From Deinococcus soli (ex Cha et al. 2016) (GTDB taxonomy: Bacteria; Deinococcota; Deinococci; Deinococcales; Deinococcaceae), in the NCBI RefSeq assembly GCF_001007995.1, contig NZ_CP011389.1, positions 1,116,001-1,180,000 of the forward strand: a stretch of 64,000 nucleotides of DNA. The letters run 5' to 3'. Shown in pieces: positions 20,342 through 28,187 of the stretch. Within the stretch, counting starts at the first letter, position 1. Every line of letters starts with the position of its first letter. The translations under genes and the position numbers were made by a program. Under the pieces are notes generated by a model. The model ran no database searches, was not told the DNA's origin, and saw nothing but the letters and a program-made list of their open reading frames with translations.

Positions 20342-21520
20342 CTACCCTACGCCGCTGCCCCGGACCACAAGTCCCTGATCGCCCGCCCACGCGCCCGGAT
20401 CGTCCCCGCGCAGCGCGGCGGCCAGCAGGCCCGGAAAGTGCGCGGGCGTGCACGCGAACGCCGGGATGTCCAGGCTCGCCAGGGCGCGCGCCACGCCGTG
20501 GTCGAAACTGGGCGCGCCGTCGTCCGACAGGGCCAGGAGTGCCACGACCAGGACGCCACTCTCGCGCAGCGCGCGGGCGCGGGCGAGCATCTCGCGTTCG
20601 TTGCCGCCCTCGAACAGGTCACTGAGCAGCACGAGCACCGTCTGCTCGGGCCGCTCGATCACGCCCTGGCAGTACGCCAGCGCCCGGTTGATGTCGGTGC
20701 CGCCGCCCAGTTGCAGGCCGTACAGCAGCTCCACCGGGTCGCCCAGGTGCTCGGTCAGGTCCGCGACCGCCGTGTCGAAGGCCACCACGCGCGTGCTCAG
20801 CGCCGGGAGGCTCGCCAGGACCGCGCCGAACACCCCGGCGTACACCACGCTGCCCGCCATGCTGCCCGACTGGTCCACGCACAGCACCACGTCCCGCAGG
20901 CTGCGCCGCCGCCGCCCATGCCCGACCAGCCGCTCGGGGACGAGGGTGCCCAGTTCCGGGCGGTACGTGCGCAGGTTCGCGCGGATCGTGCCCGGCCAGT
21001 CGATCTCGGCGGCCTTCGGGCGGCGCGTGCGCTGCGCGCGGCTGAGACTCCCGGTGACGGCCGCGCGGGTCGGTTCCTCCAGTCGGCGCGTCAGGTCGTC
21101 CACCACGCGCCGCACCACCGAGCGGGCCGCGTCCCGCGCCGACGGCGGCATCACGCCCTTCAGGGACACCAGCGTCGCCACGAGATGCACGTCCGGCTCC
21201 ACGCCATCGAGCATCTCCGGTTCGAACAGCAGCTGCTGGAGGTTCAGGCGCTCGATGGCGTCCGCCTGCATCACCCGGACCACGTCGGTCGGGAAGAACT
21301 CGCGCAGGTCCGCCAGCCAGCGCGCCACACGCGGCGCACTCCCCCCCAGCCCGCCCCGGCGTTCACCGTCTCGCGGGTCGTACAGCCCGGCCAGCGCGGC
21401 GTCCATCCGGCGGTCTTCCAGCGTGAGGGGCACCTCCGTGCCCTCCTGCGCGCCCAGCCCGTCGGCGTCCCCGCCACCCAGCACCAGCCGCCAGCGGCGC
21501 GTGCGTTCCTCTGTGGTCAT
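20342..21520 (-). CDS. VWA domain protein, MoxR-system partner
   Basis: 392 residues. A helical N-terminal half (about 1-205) is followed by a von Willebrand A domain with a complete metal-ion site: DQSGSM (216-221), Thr275 in GGGTDI, and Asp301 in LLSDLF. No signal peptide or membrane helix is seen, so it is cytoplasmic. VWA proteins of this type commonly act as adaptors for MoxR AAA+ ATPases, and one is encoded 4.2 kb upstream on the same strand. The deacetylase gene now separates it from the rest of the set. Confidence 0.85.
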   Translation of the reverse strand: MTTEERTRRWRLVLGGGDADGLGAQEGTEVPLTLEDRRMDAALAGLYDPRDGERRGGLGGSAPRVARWLADLREFFPTDVVRVMQADAIERLNLQQLLFEPEMLDGVEPDVHLVATLVSLKGVMPPSARDAARSVVRRVVDDLTRRLEEPTRAAVTGSLSRAQRTRRPKAAEIDWPGTIRANLRTYRPELGTLVPERLVGHGRRRRSLRDVVLCVDQSGSMAGSVVYAGVFGAVLASLPALSTRVVAFDTAVADLTEHLGDPVELLYGLQLGGGTDINRALAYCQGVIERPEQTVLVLLSDLFEGGNEREMLARARALRESGVLVVALLALSDDGAPSFDHGVARALASLDIPAFACTPAHFPGLLAAALRGDDPGAWAGDQGLVVRGSGVG

Positions 21521-21549
21521 TGCTGTCCTCCCTCCCTCTGCCCGCCTGC

Positions 21550-22905
21550 TTACCAGACGGACGTGAACTTCACGCCGAACCGGCCCGCGCCGCTCACCTC
21601 GGCGGCGAGGCTGTAACTGCCCACCCGGTACTCCAGCTCCGCGAAGGGCCCGGCCCCCTCGCCCCAGCGGTACCCGCCGCCCAGCCGCAGCGGGCGGCCC
21701 TCGCCGTCCTGCCAGGGCAGCGCGGCCCGCAGGCCCAGCTGCGTGCCCGACGCCCCGTGCGCCGCGCTGATCTGCACGTAATCCGCCGGAATCAGGGTCG
21801 CGCCCGCACCCCACGTCCACGCGCCACCCAGCCGACTGGCCCGCCCCCAGACCTCGCCGTACCCGCCCAGGGACACCGCGCCGGCCAGCAGCGGCCCGCT
21901 GCCGTCCCACCCGGCGGCCAGCGTGACCGGCGCGACGTTGAACGCCACGCTGCCCCCGGTGTACACGCCGTCCAGGCGGCCCACCCCGCGGCGCGCGGCG
22001 GCGTTCACACTCCAGCGGCCCTCGCGCCACGCCAGCCGCGTCTCGCGCTCACCGCGCCACGCGACGCTGATCAGCCCGTTCCCCAGCAGTTCGTAATGCG
22101 CCGGATTCCAGGTCAGGGGCGGCTCGACCGCCGGCGCCTCGCCCGCCCCCCGATCCAGCAGGGTGTCGATCACCGGCTCGGTCACCCCGGCCAGCAGAAG
22201 CGGCGCGCGGGCGTCCAGCCCCCAGCGGGCCCGCAGGGGCAGCAGCGTGTCGTCCCAGGGCGTGATGGCCGGCGCGGGCAGCGCCAGCGGATCCGGGCGG
22301 CCCAGCGCGGGCGGCCCCCCGGCCACCCCACACGAGAGCCCCTGCGCCATCGCCGCGCGGCGTACCCGCGCGTCGTGGCGGTTGAGCGGGTACGCGACGC
22401 AGCGGGCCGCCTCGCCGTCCGGGACGCTCAGCTCGCGGCGCAGGCCCGCCGGGGCGAGGTCGGCCAGCGCCGCGTGCCGGTGCGAGTGCGTACCGATCTC
22501 CCACCCGGCGGCGCGCAGTTCGCGCACCTGCGCGCGGCTCAGGCTGCCCGGCTGATCCAGCCGCGACCAGATCACGTACGCCGTGCCGGGCACGCCCAGG
22601 TCACGCAGCACCGGGAAGGCCAGCCGGTACACGCTCTCGAAGCCGTCGTCGAACTGGATGACCGCCACCTTCTCCTGCGGGGCGGCGCGCGCAGCCTCGC
22701 TGGAGGTCACGAAGCGGTACCCGAGGCGGCGCAGGGTCTCGACCCGCTGCCGCAGGGCCTGCGGCGCGATCCCCAGCGACGCCCCGCTGCCCGCCCCGAC
22801 CTGGTGGTACACGAGCACCATGGGACGCGCCTGGGCGTGGGAACACGCCGCGCCGGAGATCAGGGCCAGGGGAAGCAGCAGGGCGCGCAGGCGGGACGTC
22901 AGCAT
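21550..22905 (-). CDS. Polysaccharide deacetylase with beta-barrel-like C-terminus
   Basis: 451 residues. An N-terminal export signal ends at a possible lipobox (ISGAAC, Cys21). A NodB-type deacetylase domain (about 28-215) carries FDDGFES (85-91) and HSHRH (140-144), the catalytic Asp and metal ligands. From about 255 onward the chain is a series of short amphipathic strands rich in Gly, Trp and Tyr ending FGVKFTSVW, resembling an outer-membrane barrel. It would remove acetyl groups from an envelope or exopolysaccharide. A TATCTT box 11 nt before the ATG could give it its own promoter. It interrupts the MoxR/VWA gene set. Confidence 0.8.
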   Translation of the reverse strand: MLTSRLRALLLPLALISGAACSHAQARPMVLVYHQVGAGSGASLGIAPQALRQRVETLRRLGYRFVTSSEAARAAPQEKVAVIQFDDGFESVYRLAFPVLRDLGVPGTAYVIWSRLDQPGSLSRAQVRELRAAGWEIGTHSHRHAALADLAPAGLRRELSVPDGEAARCVAYPLNRHDARVRRAAMAQGLSCGVAGGPPALGRPDPLALPAPAITPWDDTLLPLRARWGLDARAPLLLAGVTEPVIDTLLDRGAGEAPAVEPPLTWNPAHYELLGNGLISVAWRGERETRLAWREGRWSVNAAARRGVGRLDGVYTGGSVAFNVAPVTLAAGWDGSGPLLAGAVSLGGYGEVWGRASRLGGAWTWGAGATLIPADYVQISAAHGASGTQLGLRAALPWQDGEGRPLRLGGGYRWGEGAGPFAELEYRVGSYSLAAEVSGAGRFGVKFTSVW

Positions 22906-22947
22906 AAGACCCGATCAAGATACCCGGCACTGAATCTCATTTTCTTA

Positions 22948-25149
22948 TCATTCGGGGGATACCCCCAGCAGGCTCAGCACGACCGGAACGACCCGCGCCG
23001 CCCGGGCGTCATCCACCGTGACCGGCGCGAGGCGCGACGCGGGCGTCCCCCCACGCAGCGCCTCGCCGATCGCGCGGCGTTCCGGGGCCTCGAAGCGCGC
23101 GAACACCCGGCGCAGCAGCGGCAGCACGCTCTGGAACACCTCGGCGTCCAGGGCCGACAGCCAGCCGTCCACCAGCGCCAGCAGGCCCGCGTCGTGCACG
23201 AGCAGCGCCCCGGTGTCCCCCAGGAAGCCGTCCAGCCACGCCGTGACCGCCAGCGGCGACGGATCACTCAGGGCCAGTCCCAGCCGCACCTCCACCTGAC
23301 CGGCGTCCAGCACGCCCGCGTCCCGCAGGCGGCGCAGCGTGTCCCCCAGCAGCAGCGGATGCGCGTCCTCCCGGTCCGCCGTCCGGCGCAGGGCCGCACG
23401 CCACTCGGCCGTCACGTCCGGGTCGTCCAGCAGGCGCACGGCCGCGTCCGCCCCCCGCACCGCGTCCCGCAGCCCGGCGGCCGCCTCGTCCCCCAGACCC
23501 ACCCCGGCCAGCGGCAGGCCCACCGCCGCGCGGGTCAGCAGCGCCCGGAACGTCTCCAGGGGGGCCACCTCTGCCCCACCCGGACCAGAGGCGGCCGGAC
23601 CGCGCCCACGCACGTCCCCGTAACGCGCCAGTCGCGCCAGGGGCGGCAGAGCACGCAGCACGTCCGGCACGTCCGCGCCCAGCGCCGACCGCTCATCCAG
23701 CGCCGCGAGCGTCACCGGCAACGCACCGGGCAGGTCCGCGAGGCGCAGCACCTCCAGCAGCGCCGTCAGTTCCGCCAGCGTCCCCGCGCCCCGCGCGGCC
23801 TCCAGCGCGGACGCCGTCGCCGCGTCCCGCACCGTCTGCCCCAGCCGACTCGCCTCGACCAGCCGCACGCTGAACTCCGGCCGCCAGCGCAGCTGCCACC
23901 CCTCGCGGAACGTCCCCAGGCCGCCCGACCCCCGGGGTTTCGCCCACGGCACGCCCAGCAGGTTCAGGCGGTGAAACAGCACGCTGCGCGCCAGATCGTT
24001 GTCCGAGCGCAGGTCCAGATCCAGGTCCAGCTTCTCCGGCAGCACCTTCAACCGCAAACTCTTCTGCTGCCGCGCCACGTCCCGCGCCAGCGGCACCGTC
24101 GGCACCCCGTCCGGCACCACGCCCAGCGCCTCCCCCACCACCAGCCGCTCCTCGATCAGCCGCAGGGGCAGGTCCCCGTCCCAGCCGAACACGCTCAGCG
24201 CCGCCTCGTTCAACTCCTCCAGACCCGGCAGCGCCCGCCCCCGCAGCGCCGCCAGCGCGTTCGCCAGCCGCGTCGCCTCGATCACCGACGCGCTGCTCGC
24301 CTCCAGCCGCTCGGCGCGCAGCAGCCGCGCCACCCGCGCAAACCAGCGTTCCGCCACCGCGTCGCGCGACGTGAACAGATGCTCGTAGTACCCGGGCGAG
24401 CGCACGCCCGCCCCGTACCCGCTCGCCACGCTCAGGCGACCATGCGTCCACGGCACCCATGTCAGGGTCACCTTCGCCTTCGGCAGCCCCCTGAGCAGCG
24501 CCGCGTCCGCCTTCACCGGGAACACGGAGACATCCAGCGCGGGCGCATGCCACGCCCCGCACACCACCGCCACCCGCGCGAAGCCCTCCTTCAGCGCCGC
24601 GCGGATGCCCTGCCGCATGAACGCCTCCCGCTGCGCCTCCCGACCCACCGGCCCCAGCGCATCCGCCCGCACCGCCCGCATCGCCTCGTTCACCGCCGCG
24701 AACACATCGAAATCATCACCGCGGGCCTCCACCAGCGACTCCCACCACCGCTCGAAATCCGCGAAACCCGCCGCCTGCGCCAGCACCCCCAGCGGATCAT
24801 CCCGCAACTCATCCTCCGGCGCGTCCCGCTCCCCGGCCAGCACCACCCCAGCCGGAAGATCCACGAACCGCGCCACTACCCCCGCCCGCGCCGCCCACCG
24901 CAACGCCACGAACTCCGGACTGAACACCGCGAACGGCCAGAACGCCGCGCGAGAAGGATCATCATTCACGTAGCCGAGGAGTGCCACGGGCGGCGTCATG
25001 TCCGCCTGCGCCAGGAACGGCAGCACGGAACCCGCATCCGACGGCCCCTCGACCAGCACCACATCCGGATTGAGCTGCGACAGCGCGTGCTCAAGGCTGC
25101 GCGCCGAGCCGGGGCCGTGATGACGAATGGGAAAGATGGAGACGCTCAC
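22948..25149 (-). CDS. DUF5682 family protein
   Basis: 733 residues of the DUF5682 type, which I assign from the N-terminal pattern and the neighbours. Landmarks are RHHGPGS (9-15), EGPSDA (34-39), FSPEFVALRWA (76-86), FVDLPA (95-100) and VVCGAWHAP (195-203). Their order recalls the TraB/ChaN/erythromycin-esterase-like fold, where paired His and Glu residues bind metal; that link is inference. The C-terminal 450 residues are alpha-helical and repeat-like. The GTG start lies 1 nt after the preceding stop, with its AAGGAG inside that gene, so translation is coupled. Confidence 0.72.
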   Translation of the reverse strand: MSVSIFPIRHHGPGSARSLEHALSQLNPDVVLVEGPSDAGSVLPFLAQADMTPPVALLGYVNDDPSRAAFWPFAVFSPEFVALRWAARAGVVARFVDLPAGVVLAGERDAPEDELRDDPLGVLAQAAGFADFERWWESLVEARGDDFDVFAAVNEAMRAVRADALGPVGREAQREAFMRQGIRAALKEGFARVAVVCGAWHAPALDVSVFPVKADAALLRGLPKAKVTLTWVPWTHGRLSVASGYGAGVRSPGYYEHLFTSRDAVAERWFARVARLLRAERLEASSASVIEATRLANALAALRGRALPGLEELNEAALSVFGWDGDLPLRLIEERLVVGEALGVVPDGVPTVPLARDVARQQKSLRLKVLPEKLDLDLDLRSDNDLARSVLFHRLNLLGVPWAKPRGSGGLGTFREGWQLRWRPEFSVRLVEASRLGQTVRDAATASALEAARGAGTLAELTALLEVLRLADLPGALPVTLAALDERSALGADVPDVLRALPPLARLARYGDVRGRGPAASGPGGAEVAPLETFRALLTRAAVGLPLAGVGLGDEAAAGLRDAVRGADAAVRLLDDPDVTAEWRAALRRTADREDAHPLLLGDTLRRLRDAGVLDAGQVEVRLGLALSDPSPLAVTAWLDGFLGDTGALLVHDAGLLALVDGWLSALDAEVFQSVLPLLRRVFARFEAPERRAIGEALRGGTPASRLAPVTVDDARAARVVPVVLSLLGVSPE

Positions 25150-25150
25150 A

Positions 25151-25723
25151 TCACTCCTTTGAGACACTGATCGACGGTGGTCTGAACTCAGAGCTTGCGA
25201 ACCCTGCGTTGAAAGCAGCAAGGACTCTCTCGTCTGTCCAGCCAGTACCAGTTGCCTCGTGGACATCCACGATTAATGGAGGCGCCAATTCGCTCGGTAG
25301 GACGACCAGCGTTTCCTGCGTCGCGAATTCAGCAGGCAGTGCCAGTTGGACTTCCCAACCCGGCCAACGTTCACGAACAAGGTTCAATAAGAACAGGAAG
25401 AGATCACGATATTCAATGAGTTCGTGCATCTCTTCCGACATCTCGTCGTAGCCGCGCACGTCAGGTACCCACTCCCAAAATCCGAAGATGACCGACTGCG
25501 CGTCAAAATTGACCAGCATGGCAGCTTCAGTGTAAATCTCATCCCAAATGGCTCGTGGCGGCCGATCCACCCGTTCAGCAGTATCAAACTGAGCCTGAAA
25601 CCAAGCCAGAAACGGTGCCTCCCCCAGCGCCATCAGGCTGGGGACATCCAACGCGAATCCTCTATGGCTGCATGCCAACGTTTTCCCATTCTCGTGACGG
25701 ATCAGGTTGCCTCTATGCCCCAT
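25151..25723 (-). CDS. Protein of unknown function, low-GC insert in the MoxR operon
   Basis: 190 residues, not firmly recognised. The MGHRGN opening, WDEIYTEAAMLVNFDAQSV and FGFWEW recall a family of uncharacterised actinobacterial proteins that begin MGHRAN, but this is from memory. No membrane helix or signal is seen. Base composition differs sharply from its neighbours: the 60 bases at 25381-25440 are 42% G+C, against well over 60% on both sides. It starts 5 nt after the MoxR gene and its last codons hold the Shine-Dalgarno for DUF5682. It looks like a recent acquisition that has fitted into the operon. Confidence 0.7.
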   Translation of the reverse strand: MGHRGNLIRHENGKTLACSHRGFALDVPSLMALGEAPFLAWFQAQFDTAERVDRPPRAIWDEIYTEAAMLVNFDAQSVIFGFWEWVPDVRGYDEMSEEMHELIEYRDLFLFLLNLVRERWPGWEVQLALPAEFATQETLVVLPSELAPPLIVDVHEATGTGWTDERVLAAFNAGFASSEFRPPSISVSKE

Positions 25724-25728
25724 TCCGT

Positions 25729-26820
25729 TCAGCTCACCGCCCGGCAGGCTTTATAGAAATCTTTCCAGTCGTCGCGTTTTTTGGTGACGGTTTCGAGGTA
25801 TTCGCGCCAGATGAGGGCGTCCTGGGTGGGGTCTTTGATGACAGCGCCGATGAGGCTGGCGGCGATGTCGTGGGGGGTGAGGGTGCCGGTGCCGAAGTGC
25901 GCGGCGAGGGACAGGCTCTGGCTGACGACGCTGATGGCTTCGGCGGTGCTGAGGCTGCCGCTGGGGGTTTTGAGGCGGGTTTTGCCGTCTTCGGTGGTGC
26001 CGGAGCGGAGTTCGCGGAAGACGGTGACGATCCGGCGGACTTCCTCTAGCGCGGGGGGCTGTGCGGGGATCTGGAGGGCGGCGCTGAGGGCCTGGGCGCG
26101 GGCGGTGACGATGCGGACTTCGTCGTCGAGGGTGTCGGGGACGGGGAGGATGACGGTGTTGAAGCGGCGTTTGAGGGCGCTGGAGAGGTCGTTGACGCCG
26201 CGGTCGCGGGTGTTGGCGGTGGCGATGAGGTTGAAGCCCTGCACGGCCTGGATTTCGGTGTTCAGTTCGGGAACGGGGAGGGTCTTTTCGCTCAGGATGG
26301 TGATGAGGGTGTCCTGCACGTCGCTCTGCACGCGGGTGAGTTCTTCCAGGCGGGCGATCTTTCCGCCCTGCATGGCGCGGAGGATGGGGCTCTGGACGAG
26401 CGCGGCGGGGCTGGGGCCTTCGGCGAGGAGGCGGGCGTAGTTCCAGCCGTAGCGGAGGGTGTCCTCGGCGGTGCCCGCGGTGCCCTGGATGAGGAGGGTG
26501 CTGTCGCCGCTGATGGCGGCGGCGAGGTGTTCGCTGACCCAACTCTTGGCGGTGCCGGGCACGCCCAGCAGGAGGAGGGCGCGGTCGGTGGCGAGCGTGG
26601 CGACGGCGATCTCCATGAGGCGGCGGTCCCCAACGTACTTGGCGGTGATCTCGGTCCCGTCGGGCAGGGTGTCGCCGAGCAGGTACGTGAGGACGGCGTG
26701 CGGGCTGAGGTTCCAGCGGGGCGGGCGGGGGCGGGTGTCATGCGCGGCGAGGGCGGCGAGTTCGTGCGCGTACTGCTGCTCGGCGTGCTGGCGCAGGACG
26801 GTGGCGTCAGGGGTGGTCAT
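25729..26820 (-). CDS. MoxR-family AAA+ ATPase
   Basis: 363-residue ATPase. Walker A is GVPGTAKS (86-93), the form typical of MoxR. The Walker B position reads RLEELTR (157-163) instead of the usual DEINR. Sensor 1 is ATANT (200-204), and KRRF (217-220) provides the arginine finger region. A helical lid follows. MoxR proteins assemble as rings that remodel or activate targets with VWA partners. The ATG overlaps the DUF5691 stop by 4 nt (ATGA) and has GGAG upstream. Confidence 0.9.
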   Translation of the reverse strand: MTTPDATVLRQHAEQQYAHELAALAAHDTRPRPPRWNLSPHAVLTYLLGDTLPDGTEITAKYVGDRRLMEIAVATLATDRALLLLGVPGTAKSWVSEHLAAAISGDSTLLIQGTAGTAEDTLRYGWNYARLLAEGPSPAALVQSPILRAMQGGKIARLEELTRVQSDVQDTLITILSEKTLPVPELNTEIQAVQGFNLIATANTRDRGVNDLSSALKRRFNTVILPVPDTLDDEVRIVTARAQALSAALQIPAQPPALEEVRRIVTVFRELRSGTTEDGKTRLKTPSGSLSTAEAISVVSQSLSLAAHFGTGTLTPHDIAASLIGAVIKDPTQDALIWREYLETVTKKRDDWKDFYKACRAVS

Positions 26821-28187
26821 GGGTGCTCCTTGAAGTCGTGCCGGATCTGCCTGCGGGTGTCGAGGGTGCTCGTCAGGTCGTGCCAGACGCTCTGGGCGTG
26901 GTGGGGGGCGTCGGGTGGCAGGGGTGGGGGGGGCGTGGTGTCGGGGTGGAGGTGATGGGCGTGGTCGTGCAGGGTGCGCCAGCGTTGCGGCCACTGGGAG
27001 GGGTGGTCGATGTGCCGGAGGGTGTCCTGGATGAGGGTGAGGATGGCGTGGCTGTCGTCGGGCTTCCAGGGGGTGGGGTGGTGCGCCAGGGCGGCGAGGA
27101 TGAGGTCGGGGTCGCGGGTGTGCAGGCCGCCCTGGAGGGTGCGGGCCGGGTCGCTGAGGGCGCGCAGGGCCGGGGTGGACGCGTGCGGGAGGAGGGCCTG
27201 GGCGAGGGGCTGGTGCCGGTGCGTGAGGGTGCCCGCGATGAGATCGTCGAGCAGGTGGTGGTCGTGGGCCAGGGTGATCAGGGCGGGGGGGCCGCCGGGC
27301 GTGGCGTGCAGCAGCGCGTCGGGGTGGGCGTGCCGCAGGACGTGGCTGAGTCGGGCCTGGGGGCCGCCGCTCAGGCCGTCGCGGGGGTTGGGTGGCGTGC
27401 CGGGGTCGTGCAGCGTGGCGGCCAGTCGGGCGTTCAGGGCGCTGCGCGGGAGGCGCTGAAGGGTCTGCCGGGCGAGGGTCTGCACGTCGGGGCTGTGGTC
27501 GTCCAGCGCGCCCTCCAGCAGGGGTTCCAGGGTGTGGTCGTCGCCGTTCAGGGTGTCCAGCACGGCGCTCAGGAGGCGTTTGCGGCTGGCGGCGCGTTCC
27601 GTGTCGAACTGCGTGCGTAGCAGGGCTCGGGCGGCGCCGGGGTTGAGGGCTCGCAGGACGCGGTGCAGGGTGTCGCGGTCGGTGTCGCTCAGGGGGGCCC
27701 AGGTGGGCTCGTCGGGGGCGTCAGCGTGAGCCAGGGCGGGGCTGTCCGCGTGGTGTGCCAGCCAGCGCCCCCGTTCGCCCAGCACGCGGGCGAGGGGGAC
27801 GCGCAGGCTGCGGTCCTGCGTGGCGAGGGTCAGCAGGCGCGGCAGGTACAGCGCCGGGACGCGGTAGCCGTGCGCGTGGCACAGGGTCAGCCACTCGTGC
27901 AGCAGGGGGCCGCCCAGATGCGGGAGGTGCCGCGCGGCGCGGGCCGGGGCTTCCGCACGCGGGTCGCTGGGGGCGGGGGTGGGGGCCGGGGCGGGCGGGT
28001 CGGGTTGCCGTCCGGCGGTCGCGGCGAGGGTCAGCAGCGCGGCGCGGGCCAGCAGGGTACCTGCCGGGTCGTCCCGGATGACCCGCGCGGCGGCCTGTCC
28101 GGTGGCGTCGGGGCCGGGGGTGGGCAGGGGGGCACGTTCGGTGCCGATCAGCGCGGCGCTCAGCAGGGCGGGCAGGTCAGAAGGCAT
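26817..28187 (-). CDS. DUF5691 family protein
   Basis: 456 residues with the DUF5691 opening (LPALLSAALIGTERAPLP) and a long array of alpha-helical, HEAT-like segments rich in Leu, Ala, His and Arg (for example DDHSPDVQTLARQTLQRLP). No catalytic motif is apparent, so a scaffold or adaptor role is plausible. It overlaps the SWIM gene by 11 nt and the MoxR gene by 4 nt, showing strict coupling. The family call depends on recalled sequence pattern and on the neighbouring genes. Confidence 0.75.
   Translation of the reverse strand: MPSDLPALLSAALIGTERAPLPTPGPDATGQAAARVIRDDPAGTLLARAALLTLAATAGRQPDPPAPAPTPAPSDPRAEAPARAARHLPHLGGPLLHEWLTLCHAHGYRVPALYLPRLLTLATQDRSLRVPLARVLGERGRWLAHHADSPALAHADAPDEPTWAPLSDTDRDTLHRVLRALNPGAARALLRTQFDTERAASRKRLLSAVLDTLNGDDHTLEPLLEGALDDHSPDVQTLARQTLQRLPRSALNARLAATLHDPGTPPNPRDGLSGGPQARLSHVLRHAHPDALLHATPGGPPALITLAHDHHLLDDLIAGTLTHRHQPLAQALLPHASTPALRALSDPARTLQGGLHTRDPDLILAALAHHPTPWKPDDSHAILTLIQDTLRHIDHPSQWPQRWRTLHDHAHHLHPDTTPPPPLPPDAPHHAQSVWHDLTSTLDTRRQIRHDFKEHP

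Noticed and set aside
21520..25170. 1216-codon plus-strand open frame opposite the deacetylase and DUF5682 genes
   Set aside because: It is extremely rich in Arg, Gln, His and Pro, has no recognisable domain, and lies wholly antisense to well-supported genes. It is a by-product of high GC content.
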